Below, one piece after another: positions 1 to 8,112 of a stretch of 27,666 bases of DNA. Origin of the DNA: Streptomyces sp. NRRL WC-3626 (GTDB taxonomy: Bacteria; Actinomycetota; Actinomycetes; Streptomycetales; Streptomycetaceae); the NCBI RefSeq assembly GCF_000718785.1, contig NZ_JOCA01000040.1:1-27666 (forward strand). The letters run 5' to 3'. A program made the translations under genes and the position numbers. The notes under the pieces are model-generated. The model worked only from the letters and a program-made list of their open reading frames with translations, was not told the origin of the DNA and ran no database searches. How positions within the stretch are numbered: position 1 is the stretch's first letter; each line of letters opens with the position of its first letter.

Positions 1-91
1 TCCTCGTACATACCAATAGACACCAGAGTGTCGTGGCGGACGAACAGCCCGGCGCCGACCCCGTACACCACCGGCTCCACAACAACCCCAA

Positions 92-330
92 GCCACACAA
101 GCGAACGTCATCGGTGACGCCCTCGGGCACCAGATCGCCTTCGAGGAGATCACTCCGGACGAGTTCCGGAGCCTGTCCCAGGGACGGCACCCAGCCCGGC
201 CGTCGACATGCTGCTCGCCGCGTGGAGCACCACAGCGGTGGCCGCCATCCTCCAGACGGCACCGCGAACATTCCGCCACTGGGCCACCGACCACGCCACC
301 GCATTCACAGAGAACTCCGAGGATTCGTAA
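92..330 (+). pseudogene. NmrA-like NAD(P)-binding protein, C-terminal remnant
   Basis: Two plus-strand reading frames together give the C-terminus of an NmrA-like (atypical short-chain dehydrogenase) protein. From about 92 the frame reads ATQANVIGDALGHQIAFEE and continues ITPDEF. A frameshift between about 180 and 202 moves the match to another frame, which reads VDMLLAAW and then TFRHWATDHATAF and ends at TAA 328-330. In the family these blocks follow the Rossmann domain and end the protein. No start codon, N-terminal GxxGxxG loop or continuous frame is present, so this is a truncated and frameshifted relic. Recognition rests on remembered family patterns, not on a search. Confidence 0.5.
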
Positions 331-380
331 CCCCGCCGAAGCCCTCAGTGGGCGTTGAGTCCGTTTCTGGTAGCGGCCAC

Positions 381-438
381 TCAGGGCAACCCTGAAACGT
401 TCTAGGTACCGCAGAGGCGCCGCGTACAGCAGGGTTGC
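381..438 (+). promoter_or_regulatory. leader with two mutually exclusive inverted repeats
   Basis: Positions 381-395 form a perfect short palindrome, TCAGGG-caa-CCCTGA. Part of it, GCAACCCTG at 386-394, is also perfectly complementary to CAGGGTTGC at 430-438. The two pairings compete. The stretch ends about 40 nt before the ATG of the secreted protein gene at 476, so it could be an operator with two similar half-sites or a leader RNA structure. It could also be chance in GC-rich DNA. Confidence 0.35.
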
Positions 439-475
439 AAGTTCAGTCAGCTTCGACCCGACGGGAGGCGCCTGC

Positions 476-943
476 ATGCGCGGCGCGATAAGAACCGTAC
501 TGGGCATGGCCGCCACAGGCATGCTCGTTCTGGCGATGAGCAACCCGGCAGCCGCTGCCACGATGGAGTACGACACCGCGGTGAAGGACACGACGTCGGT
601 CAACGACTACTACTGCGTGGTCAAGGACGACCTCTGGACCACCGCCCGTGCCTGCTTCAAGCCGTACGGCGATGTCCTTTTCGCCGGCGACGAATTCAAA
701 GACGGCGCCTCCGCCACCACCCAGTGGCAGAACGAGCTCCGTGACAGCAACGGGAACTGGGGGCTCTACCGCAAGGGAAAGTGCACGTGGTCGGGCGGTT
801 CCGGCACCCAGGGGTCCTGCAACAAGGAGATGTACGAGTACAGCAGCAAGAACGCCCACGGCGGCGTGGGCAGCCGGGTGCGGGTCAAAGCATGCGTCGG
901 CGACTCGTGCAGCCCGTGGAGCCGTTGGATCCTCAACGCCTGA
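476..943 (+). CDS. small secreted cysteine-containing protein of unknown function
   Basis: The 155-residue product begins with a clear Sec signal peptide: basic MRGAIR, a hydrophobic stretch around residues 7-22, then an Ala-rich site near PAAAA, with cleavage expected around residue 27-28. The mature part of about 128 residues is polar and rich in Gly, Ser, Lys and aromatic residues. It has six cysteines, which could make three disulfides, and ends in SPWSRWILNA. I recognise no enzyme motif; small secreted Streptomyces proteins of this shape are usually annotated as hypothetical. The ATG at 476 is supported by GGGAGG at 463-468, 7 nt upstream. The gene appears monocistronic, with an IS relic starting 20 nt after its stop. 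Confidence 0.8.
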   Translation: MRGAIRTVLGMAATGMLVLAMSNPAAAATMEYDTAVKDTTSVNDYYCVVKDDLWTTARACFKPYGDVLFAGDEFKDGASATTQWQNELRDSNGNWGLYRKGKCTWSGGSGTQGSCNKEMYEYSSKNAHGGVGSRVRVKACVGDSCSPWSRWILNA

Positions 944-962
944 GCAGGCACCTGATGTCGAT

Positions 963-1249
963 TCACGCCGACCGTTTCAACATACCCAGGCTCTGGCTGT
1001 CAGGCTGCCCTTTGCCGGAGATGATCGGCAGGATCCCGCGCCATAGCAGTTCCTTCCGGTTGGGGTTGCCGTCGTAGCCCTTGTCGCCCAGGAGAGCATC
1101 GGGGCTCTTGCGGGGGTAGCCGACGCGACCGGCGGGACTCCGTCCACCAGAGCGTGGGCCTGGGTGACGTCGTTGGCCGTGATGGAATCGGGCGGGACTT
1201 CGGTACGCGTCTGCGGTAGGAGTCCCTGGCCCCGGCCGCCCGCGTCCAC
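963..1249 (-). pseudogene. IS5-family transposase remnant
   Basis: Read on the minus strand, the first part gives SITANDVTQAHALVDGVPPV. After a frameshift near 1110 another frame gives SPDALLGDKGYDGNPNRKEL, then ILPIISGKGQPD, and reaches a TGA at 963-965. These blocks match the central to C-terminal region of IS5-type (DDE) transposases of actinomycetes, including the D-K-G-Y-D block around the second catalytic Asp. The N-terminal half, the region after the K-G-Q-P-D block and any terminal inverted repeats are missing, so this is an inactive relic. Confidence 0.65.
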
Positions 1250-1318
1250 GCCGGACCCTGCCCCGCCTTGGGGTTGTTCAGCCGGCGGGGCATCGGGGGA
1301 CCTTCCCGGACCCGGCGG

Positions 1319-3268
1319 TCAGGCCGGGCCGAGGAGGGCCGAGGTGCGAGGATCGGTAACCGGGGCGGGCGGTGCGGCGGGGACGAAGACCGGCGCGTCC
1401 TGCTGGTAGAAGAGGTCGATGTCCGCCTCCTCACCGCCGACGATCAGCGTGTCCCAGGCGCCGCTCTCCTGCAGGGTGCGCAGGGTTGCGGGGGCCAGGG
1501 TGGAGAGGTGGGCCCGCAGTTCCCCGTCGTCGGGCAGGCCGGGCAGGCGCGGCGCGAGGCGGTCGCGGATCGAGCGCATGCGGTCCAGGAGGGTCTCCAG
1601 GTCCCCCTCGGCCGGATCCCCGGATGTCTGCTGCCGGGGCACCGACGGTCCGGCCGTTTTCTCCATGCTGCGGTCGATGATGTCCTTGATCGCGCGGGTC
1701 GTGCCCTGCTCGTCCGTGGTGACCATGGCGTTCCACGCGCGGCTCTTGTGCCGGTACTGCAGCATCGACATCGCGGCCTCGTGCCGGATGAAGTCCGCGT
1801 CGCGCAGGGGGCGGCCCCGCCAGACGCGGCTGAGGGAGCGGGCCAGGGAGACGGCGGAGGCGAGACCGCTGTTGAGGCCGCGGCCGGGCCAGAAGTGGAT
1901 GGCGTTGGCCGCGTCGCCGAGCAGGAAGCCGTAGGTTCCGGGGCGGTCGGCGGTCGGGCGGGTGAGCTGCGCGGTGAAGCGGGGGCGCTGCACCATGTCC
2001 AGGCGGAACGAGGTGATCGCGCTCAGGTCGTCCTCGGGGACGGCGAACAGCCGCAGTCCCTCCTGGATCCGCTTCCACAGCGGTGAGCCGCGCAGCAGCG
2101 CGGGCAGGAACAGCGTGCCGTGGGTCGGGCAGACGAACTCGTTGTCCTCGTGGCGGCTCATCACGCAGGGGCGGGCCGCGATGCATTCCTCGAAGACCTG
2201 CCGCACCGGGTCGATGCCGATGACGTTGCGTGCCTCCTCGCGGGTGAGCCGCATGTTGAGGAAGCCTTCTCCTCTCAGGGAGTTAAGCAGGAACCGGTTC
2301 TGCGCCACGGTCAGCAGGACGCTCATCGGGTCGGAGAGGCGGGATTTGACGCGCAGGCCGAGCACCACGTCCTGGAGGTGTTCGCCGTCGAGGGAGTAGA
2401 TGGAGGCGTCGGCGGCGCCGAAGCGGTCGGCGAAGTGCTCGCGGGTGCGGGAGCGGCCGCCCTCGCAGATGACCAGGACATGGTCGCGGGCGATGAGGTG
2501 TTCGTGTTCGGAGGGGTCGAAGCGCCGGGGCACCAGCCGGACGGCGGGCTTGGTGTTGGCCAGCCGCAGCAGCTGGTCCTCGATGTAGGCGATACGGATG
2601 TTGCGCGGCGGACGCCCGTCCACGGAGTCCGGCCCCAGCGGCCACATCTCGGAGAACTCGCGGCTCTCCCCGAAGAGCGCCGTCTGCATCTCCTCCGTGA
2701 GCGCCAGGTACTGCCGGCTCTGCACGGTGACGACCTGCTGGCGGCGGACGTTGCCGTGGGTCTCGTCCTTCCAGACCACGTCGGCGCCGTCGCGCACCCA
2801 GCGGCCGTCGTACACGGTCACCGAGACGCGTCCCGGCAGCGCGCTTTCCAGGAGCAGTGCGAAGGCGAGGCCGACGGGGCCGCCGCCGCTCACCGTGACC
2901 CGCAGGACGCCGGGGTCGACGGCGGCGTCGGCGCGAGGGAGGGCGAGCTGGGAGAGGTCCATGACGGTCTCCACGGCCTCCTGTGTCTCGAACAGGAAGG
3001 TCTCGTCACCGATGCGTATGGTGTCGCCGGGCGTCAACTCGTGTCGTGTGACACGTTGTTCGTTGACGTAGGTGCCGTTCCTGCTGCCGCGGTCGTGGAG
3101 GACGTAGGCCCCGTCCTCGGTGACGATCTCGGCGTGCAGCCGGGAGGCGCTGACGCTGACGATGACGACGTCGTTGTCGCTCTTGCGCCCGAACGTCAGC
3201 GGAGCGTCGCCGAGGACCACGCTCTGACCGGTGAAGGGGCCGCTACTTCCCACGATGACCGACAGCAC
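1319..3268 (-). CDS. FHA domain fused to an FAD-dependent monooxygenase-like domain
   Basis: The 649-residue protein starts with a forkhead-associated domain (about residues 1-95) carrying the phosphothreonine-binding signature: G27-R28, S42-R-L-H45 and N64-G-T66. A linker leads to a Rossmann-type FAD-binding domain with GGGPVG at 128-133. It has a degenerate DG-like motif (EGGRSRTR) and a GDAAN motif near 451 followed by GRGLNSG, as in PHBH-type flavin monooxygenases. The C-terminal 150 residues are predicted helical and are not recognised. The start is GTG at 3268 with AAGGAG 5 nt upstream. The gene lies 56 nt downstream of a Ser/Thr kinase on the same strand, so the FHA domain probably docks on the phosphorylated kinase or its substrates. 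The substrate of the flavin domain is unknown, and it could be a non-catalytic FAD sensor. Confidence 0.88.
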   Translation of the reverse strand: MLSVIVGSSGPFTGQSVVLGDAPLTFGRKSDNDVVIVSVSASRLHAEIVTEDGAYVLHDRGSRNGTYVNEQRVTRHELTPGDTIRIGDETFLFETQEAVETVMDLSQLALPRADAAVDPGVLRVTVSGGGPVGLAFALLLESALPGRVSVTVYDGRWVRDGADVVWKDETHGNVRRQQVVTVQSRQYLALTEEMQTALFGESREFSEMWPLGPDSVDGRPPRNIRIAYIEDQLLRLANTKPAVRLVPRRFDPSEHEHLIARDHVLVICEGGRSRTREHFADRFGAADASIYSLDGEHLQDVVLGLRVKSRLSDPMSVLLTVAQNRFLLNSLRGEGFLNMRLTREEARNVIGIDPVRQVFEECIAARPCVMSRHEDNEFVCPTHGTLFLPALLRGSPLWKRIQEGLRLFAVPEDDLSAITSFRLDMVQRPRFTAQLTRPTADRPGTYGFLLGDAANAIHFWPGRGLNSGLASAVSLARSLSRVWRGRPLRDADFIRHEAAMSMLQYRHKSRAWNAMVTTDEQGTTRAIKDIIDRSMEKTAGPSVPRQQTSGDPAEGDLETLLDRMRSIRDRLAPRLPGLPDDGELRAHLSTLAPATLRTLQESGAWDTLIVGGEEADIDLFYQQDAPVFVPAAPPAPVTDPRTSALLGPA

Positions 3269-3324
3269 GGATACTCCTTAGGGATGATCAAGTTCGTTCA
3301 AGTATGGACGAGGCAGTGCCGGGT

Positions 3325-4962
3325 TCACGCACCGTCTGCTCGGCAAGTCACGGAGAAGGCAACCGAGTTGGACGTGGCGTCGAACGGTGACTTGATCTCC
3401 ACCGCCATCGCGCTGCTCAGCGTCCCCTCCTGTGCGTACGCCGACAGCCGCACCGTCTCCTTCTTCGTGTCCGACTCCCCCTCCCTGAACGACAGCGTCC
3501 GCCACTGCCGGTCCACCACCGCCCCGTTCACCGACACCCACCGATAGGAGAACTGCACAGGGATCTGCGACGTCGTGAACGTCGCAGTGAACCAGGGCGC
3601 CCGGCCCTCCCCCGCCGGACAGCTCCCCTCGTAGGCGGTCGCCCCGCCCGCCACCGTCACCGACACGGGCTGTGCGGCGCTCCCGCCGTCCCCGTCCTTG
3701 TCACTGTCCTGGCCCACGAGCGCGTAGGTCAACCCCGCGCCGAGCAGCACCAGTACGGCGCCGGCCGCGCCGACCAGTCGGGTGGTACGACGCTTGCGCC
3801 GCCCGGCGGTGAGTGAGGGACCGGTGGCGGGCAAGGGCTCCGGCACGCCGAGCGGCGGGCCGAAGACACCGAGCGGCGCCGGTACCGTCGGCTCCTTCGC
3901 CTCGGCACCGCCCGTCGTCCGGTCCGAAGGAGTCGTGGCCGTCACCTCCTCGTCTGCCACGGTCGCGGCGGTATCCCCGGCGGGGAAGGGCTCGTCGGCG
4001 GTCAAAAGCTCCTGGGCAGCCGTCACATCCGCCGTCAGCGCGGCGGTGACGGCGGATGTGACCGCGGCATCCGTGAGGACGGCGCTGGTCGCGGTGCCGG
4101 TCTCGTCGGTGGCCGGCACCCCCGCGACCGTGCGCAGCCGGCGGGCGGCCTCCTGGGCCGCCATGCGCTCTGCGGGGTCCTTGCGCAGCAGACCCTCGAT
4201 GACCGCGGTGAGCGGTCCGGCGCGGTGCGCCGGCGGCAGTTCGTCGTCCACGACGGCTCGCATCGTGGCCAGTGCGCCCGTCCGACGGAACGGCGAACGG
4301 CCCTGCACGGCCGTATAGAGGAGGGCCCCCAGCGACCACAGGTCCGAGGCATGGCCCGGCGTCCGGCCCAGCAACCTCTCCGGGGCCACGTATTCGGGCG
4401 AGCCGACCACCTCACCGGTCATCGTCAGCGCCGTGTCGCCCTCCAGAGTGGCGATGCCGAAGTCGGTGAGGACCACCCTGCCCTCGTCGGCGAGCAGCAC
4501 GTTGGCGGGCTTCACATCACGGTGCAGGACCCCCGCGCCGTGCGCGGCGCGCAGGGCCGCCAGCACCTCGGCACCGATGCGGGCGGCCTCCTTCGGCATC
4601 AGGGTGCCCTGCGCGCCGATCACGTCGGCGAGCGAGCGGCCGCGCACGAGTTCCATGACGATCCACGGCCGTCCGTCGAAGGTGACGACGTCGTGCACGG
4701 TCACCACACCGCGGGCGCTGACCCGCGCGGCCGCCCATGCCTCCCGCTCCAGCCGGGCATGCATACGGGCGCTGCGCTCGGCGGGAAGGTCGAGGGAGGC
4801 GCGGACCTCCTTCACCGCCACCTCACGCTGCAGCACCTCGTCGCGGGCGCGCCAGACCGTGCCCATACCGCCCTCGCCGAGCACGGACAGCAGCCGGTAC
4901 CGGCCGGCGACCAGCCGCCCACCACCCCCGGCGTCCGAAGAGACCGCGTCCTTGTTCTGCAT
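3325..4962 (-). CDS. membrane-anchored Ser/Thr protein kinase (Hanks type)
   Basis: The 545-residue protein has an N-terminal kinase domain (about 20-280) with all key elements: glycine loop GEGGMG at 29-34, catalytic Lys51 in VAVK, HRDVKPAN with Asp149, DFG at 167-169 and APE at 193-195. An Ala/Thr/Pro-rich linker of about 110 residues follows. A single membrane helix lies at about 395-418 (TRLVGAAGAVLVLLGAGL), preceded by KRRTTR, giving a cytoplasmic kinase. The extracytoplasmic tail of about 125 residues looks beta-rich, with two cysteines (GSCP and VTC), and has no PASTA repeats. The ATG at 4962 has GGGAG about 9 nt upstream. It is probably co-transcribed with the FHA/FAD gene that follows. 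The tail may sense an envelope signal; that is inference. Confidence 0.93.
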   Translation of the reverse strand: MQNKDAVSSDAGGGGRLVAGRYRLLSVLGEGGMGTVWRARDEVLQREVAVKEVRASLDLPAERSARMHARLEREAWAAARVSARGVVTVHDVVTFDGRPWIVMELVRGRSLADVIGAQGTLMPKEAARIGAEVLAALRAAHGAGVLHRDVKPANVLLADEGRVVLTDFGIATLEGDTALTMTGEVVGSPEYVAPERLLGRTPGHASDLWSLGALLYTAVQGRSPFRRTGALATMRAVVDDELPPAHRAGPLTAVIEGLLRKDPAERMAAQEAARRLRTVAGVPATDETGTATSAVLTDAAVTSAVTAALTADVTAAQELLTADEPFPAGDTAATVADEEVTATTPSDRTTGGAEAKEPTVPAPLGVFGPPLGVPEPLPATGPSLTAGRRKRRTTRLVGAAGAVLVLLGAGLTYALVGQDSDKDGDGGSAAQPVSVTVAGGATAYEGSCPAGEGRAPWFTATFTTSQIPVQFSYRWVSVNGAVVDRQWRTLSFREGESDTKKETVRLSAYAQEGTLSSAMAVEIKSPFDATSNSVAFSVTCRADGA

Positions 4963-6221
4963 CGGTGTCCACTCCCTGTCCGTGCCAACTGCCGTGCTCA
5001 GTATGTAAGTACACCGGCAGGCGCCTCGTGACAGGGTGACAGAGCGGCACGGTCTTGGCGGCCGCGTGAACGCTGTGGTCGTTCCGCACCGGCCTCACCA
5101 CAGCCGGCCCTGCGTCACGCACGGAACGGGCCGGCGACGGCGTCCGCGAAGCCCTCCGCGAAGCCCTCCGCGAGGGCCGTCCGCACGGACGTGTCCAGGA
5201 GGACTGTGCCCTCCTGCCCGTGGGCCGGCCCGGCCGCCGCCCGGACGACGGCCCTCAGCTGTACACCCCGGAACGTGTCCGCAAACGCCTGCCCGCCGCC
5301 CGCGGCGTACACGCCGGCCAGCGCGCGTCGCCGACCGCACGGGCGTGGGCCTTCTTCTTTCTTTCGGCCTTGCACCGGTTGAGGCGCTTGATGCGGGTGT
5401 ACTGCGTCACGGCTTCCCGTACCGCTACGACGACATCAAGCCGTGCCTGGCGCTACAGGTGACGCCCGCGGTGATCGTTGAGGAGCCGTCAGGCGGCCGC
5501 TGGACGAGGTGCGGCCGACAGGCGAGAGGGCTTCGCCCGGGTTGCATCCCCCCTTTCGCCGGGGGCGCGCCGCTCGGGTTCGGGCCCGTTGGCAGCGGTG
5601 TCCTTCGCAAACTGCTGTCCGCCGGCCCGGGCACAGCCCGCTCCGGTGAACTGCGGTCCCTCGCTGATGGCCGGGGGGTGTGGCCTGCGAGGGCCTGAGC
5701 GCTCGTCGAGGCCCCTACAGGGAACCGGCCCCGCGGCCTCGGTCACGATCGGGCGGCGCGCCGGGAGGCTCTTTTCCTGTCTCACGGCACCGAGTACAGG
5801 GTGCCGGCTCAGACGGTGCTCCGTAGTGCCATGGTCCTTCGGCCGGTTGTTGGCCGGCCCTGCGGCCAAAAGGGCCGACCTGACACTCCAGGGAGGTCGG
5901 CGCTCACCCGAGCCGTCGACGCCGCTGTGACTGAGCGCCAGATCTGTTCAATGAGCACGGAACTTGTCGTGCTGTGCATTCGAGTGGGCAGACAGGACGG
6001 CCCTCGTTGAGGCTGACCTGGACAGTTTCGTCGATCAATGAGGGCAGCGCGCCGAAAGGGTTTGCCACAAGGCTGGATGCCGACGATGATCACCTCATGA
6101 CGACCAGAAAGGGCCATGCCCTCTAGGCGTCCCGCTCCGCTCTCCACAGCTCGCGCGCCGCCCGACCGCAACTCACCGCAGCGACCGCCGGCCGTGACCG
6201 CCCACGAAGGAGAGCCCGCCC
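4963..6221. other. 1.26-kb stretch without a convincing gene
   Basis: This stretch between the kinase and the small ORF at 6222 has no frame I can assign. Two spots look coding-like. Minus strand 5115-5375 has good third-position GC and reads ADTFRGVQLRAVVRA and TVLLDTSVRTALAEGFAEGF; it resembles nothing I know and may be the end of a lost gene. Plus strand around 5380-5530 reads RYDDIKPCLALQVTPAVIVE then GGRWTR, vaguely like the end of an ATP-dependent DNA ligase, too weak to call. A short tandem repeat lies at 5143-5178. The region from about 4963 to 5040 should hold the kinase promoter. The rest looks like decayed sequence. Confidence 0.5.
5143..5178. repeat. 12-bp tandem repeat, three copies
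   Basis: The unit TCCGCGAAGCCC occurs at 5143-5154 and 5155-5166. A third, altered copy TCCGCGAGGGCC follows at 5167-5178. In the minus frame it encodes repeated Ala-Glu-Gly-Phe. The 12-bp period keeps a reading frame, so it may have arisen by slippage in a coding sequence. Confidence 0.7.
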
Positions 6222-6512
6222 GTGCAGAAGACTGCCCTCATCCCCTACGCCCACCTCCCGCGGGCGCACCACAACCGCCACGTCCTGACCAGTACCGTCG
6301 ACGTCTTCGGCGCCGCCCACTGGCTCCTTGCCGAGCGTGCTCCGCAGCCCGGCGGCGATGTCCTGCCCTTCACTGGCAACTGCGGTTATCCGGACTTGCG
6401 GAATTGCCCCGGATTCGGAATGTCCCTCTGCATGGTGAGGCCAGCCACTTCGGTCCCACGGTCCTGTCTCCCGCGGTCCGCTGCGGACGAGTGTGCTGTC
6501 TCGGAGGCATAG
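6222..6512 (+). CDS. short hypothetical protein, possibly truncated
   Basis: The GTG at 6222 has an excellent ribosome-binding site (GAAGGAG at 6206-6212, about 9 nt upstream). The first 50-60 codons have the strong third-position GC expected of a real gene and read ALIPYAHLPRAHHNRHVLTS followed by TVDVFGAAHWLLAER. After about 6380 codon use becomes irregular and Cys-rich, suggesting that the original frame was lost and the annotated end at 6512 is accidental. I do not recognise the family. A 5' fragment of a once longer gene is the most likely reading; a genuine 96-residue protein is the alternative. Confidence 0.4.
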   Translation: MQKTALIPYAHLPRAHHNRHVLTSTVDVFGAAHWLLAERAPQPGGDVLPFTGNCGYPDLRNCPGFGMSLCMVRPATSVPRSCLPRSAADECAVSEA

Positions 6513-6635
6513 CGCCGGGGCACAGCCCGTGCGGCTGGCCACGGCGGATGGCGTGTGGACTCGATGCCGGAGGAGCGTGGTTCCGCCACCGCGCCGGACA
6601 CCGTCCTTTCGGTGTGCGAGGTGCCCGACACCGGC

Positions 6636-7511
6636 TCAAATCTCGGCGGGCAGATGGATCGAGGCCAGTTTGGCCGGGTCGACGACGATGTGGATGCCGG
6701 TGATCCGGCCTTCGGTGACGGTGAAGGCGATGAGGGAGAGAGGGGTTCCGTCGGGGCACCAGGACATGTGGCCGGGGATGCCGTTAACCAGCACGGGCCG
6801 ATTGCGGGCGACCTCGCCGGAGAACATGCGGGCCCCGGAGGCGACCTTGGTGGCGCCGAGGGTGACGACCACGCCGTCGGAAGTGTCGACGGTCAGTTCC
6901 ACGTTCGGGTCGAGGACACGCAGCAGTGCTTCGAAGTCGCCGTTGCGGGCGGCGGCGCCGAATGCCTGGACGACCTCTCGGTGCTCGCGGCCGGAGCCCG
7001 CCGGTCGGTCCGTGGCGTGGACCTTGCGGCGGGCGCGGCTGGCGACCATCTTGGTGGCGGCGGTGGACTTGCCCAGGATCCGGCCGATTTCGTGGAACGG
7101 GACTGCGAACATGTCGTGCAGGACGAACGCCAGGCGCTCGCTCGGGGTGAGCGAGTCGAGCACGACGAGCAGGGCGAGGCCGACCGAATCGGCCAGCGCC
7201 GCCTGCTCGTCCGGCGCGGGGTCATCGTCGGGTATCACCACGAGGTTCGCGAACTCTTGCTCGTAGGCGATTTCGGGGTGGGCTCGGCGGGATCTCAGGA
7301 GGTCCAGGCTGATTCGGCCGACCACCGTGGTCAGCCAACCCGCCAGGTTGCCGATGGTCGCCGCGTCCTGACGGACGAGGCGCATCCAGGCTTCCTGGAC
7401 CACGTCCTCGGCGTCGGCGTGCGAGCCCAGCACGCGGTACGCGACGGCGCGCAGCCGATCGCGCTGGGCTTCGAACGCCTTGGCCACAAGGCCGGACGGG
7501 TGGGCGGTCAC
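6636..7511 (-). CDS. ECF RNA polymerase sigma factor with SnoaL-like C-terminal extension
   Basis: The 291-residue protein has sigma region 2 at the N-terminus (RLRAVAYRVLGSHADAEDVV, then QEAWMRL) and region 4 around 115-165 (LTPSERLAFVLHDMFAVPF, then EIGRILGKSTAATKMVASRA). A C-terminal domain of about 110 residues follows, of the SnoaL/NTF2-like type seen in SigJ/ECF41- and ECF56-type sigma factors. In those groups the extension replaces an anti-sigma factor and tunes activity. The WLPE linker and DGGGR motifs usual for ECF41 are not seen; the corresponding place reads TSDGVVVT. The GTG start at 7509-7511 overlaps the TGA of the upstream VOC gene (GTGA), so the two are translationally coupled. 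The VOC protein may supply or remove the signal sensed by the extension; this is inference. Confidence 0.9.
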   Translation of the reverse strand: MTAHPSGLVAKAFEAQRDRLRAVAYRVLGSHADAEDVVQEAWMRLVRQDAATIGNLAGWLTTVVGRISLDLLRSRRAHPEIAYEQEFANLVVIPDDDPAPDEQAALADSVGLALLVVLDSLTPSERLAFVLHDMFAVPFHEIGRILGKSTAATKMVASRARRKVHATDRPAGSGREHREVVQAFGAAARNGDFEALLRVLDPNVELTVDTSDGVVVTLGATKVASGARMFSGEVARNRPVLVNGIPGHMSWCPDGTPLSLIAFTVTEGRITGIHIVVDPAKLASIHLPAEI

Positions 7512-7891
7512 GGCTTCCGCTGCTGACGGAGCGAGACCCGGTTGCCGTCCGGGTCCACCGCCTCGATGCGGACCCCGAACGGATAATCCTCGGGCTCGGA
7601 CTCTTCGAAAACGACGCCGCGCTGACGCATGATCTCAAAATCCTTTCGCAGATCGTCGGATTCGAGGATCAGCGGACCGGGGGCGCCCGCTTCCCCCGGC
7701 TGTCCCGCGGCCGCCGCATGCGACCACAGGATGATCTGCACCGGGCTGTCGGGAACCCCGACGGTGAGGAACCGTCCGTCGGGCCCCGGGAAGTCGAGCC
7801 GTTTTTCCAGGCCCAGTCCCTCGGTGTAGAACTCCAGTGCGCGGTCCTGATCGGTGACGTAGATCGTCACGTACATGATGTTGGTCAGCAT
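7508..7891 (-). CDS. VOC-family (glyoxalase/bleomycin-resistance-like) protein
   Basis: The 127-residue protein shows the vicinal-oxygen-chelate fold pattern. It has a first beta-alpha unit (MYVTIYVTDQDRALEFYTEG, then LGLEKRLDFPGPDGRF) and ends with the second half (GVVFEESEPEDYPFG, then RIEAVDPDGNRVSLRQ). The terminal E-x-x-DPDGN block is typical of the metal-side strand. The substrate cannot be deduced; members include glyoxalases, dioxygenases and binding proteins. The ATG at 7891 has only a weak purine-rich site (GAGAGCAGG). The gene is first in a two-gene operon with the ECF sigma factor, overlapping it by 4 nt. Partner genes of ECF41-like factors are often small metabolic enzymes. Confidence 0.88.
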   Translation of the reverse strand: MLTNIMYVTIYVTDQDRALEFYTEGLGLEKRLDFPGPDGRFLTVGVPDSPVQIILWSHAAAAGQPGEAGAPGPLILESDDLRKDFEIMRQRGVVFEESEPEDYPFGVRIEAVDPDGNRVSLRQQRKP

Positions 7892-7946
7892 CCTGCTCTC
7901 GATTCACTCGTTGATGCGACCGTTCGTATGCGGTCGTCGCTCTCAT

Positions 7947-7973
7947 GACGAGTGCCAGCGGGAGAAGGTAACA
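7947..7973 (-). promoter_or_regulatory. candidate ECF-type promoter of the VOC-sigma operon
   Basis: On the minus strand TGTTACC (7967-7973) is followed by 16 nt and then CGTC (7947-7950), about 55 nt upstream of the VOC start codon. The pattern resembles the TGTCACA/CGTC type reported for ECF41 sigma factors and would make the operon autoregulated. The -35 match is imperfect and this sigma factor lacks two ECF41 hallmarks, so the call is tentative. Confidence 0.3.
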
Positions 7974-8042
7974 AGACCGGTCCGCGGGAGCGGAAACGGA
8001 ACACGCCTCAACGCTGGTACCTGACAAGCATCGTGCGGGCTT

Positions 8043-8082
8043 CGTGTCGCTCTGCCGTCCTCTGGGCGGGCAGAGCGACACG
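8043..8082. terminator. perfect 14-bp hairpin
   Basis: CGTGTCGCTCTGCC (8043-8056) and its exact reverse complement (8069-8082) enclose a 12-nt loop. There is no T-run. It lies 30 nt beyond the end of the minus-strand integrase fragment and about 150 nt upstream of the VOC start. It therefore probably ended transcription of the former integrase gene and now insulates the sigma operon. Confidence 0.65.
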
Positions 8083-8112
8083 TGGCACGGGAAGGGCATC
8101 AGGAATGCGAAC

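Noticed and set aside
5380..5545. Possible ATP-dependent DNA ligase C-terminus (TPAVIVE, GRWTR)
   Set aside because: Only short, weak resemblance, no ligase core nearby, and the frame dissolves on both sides.
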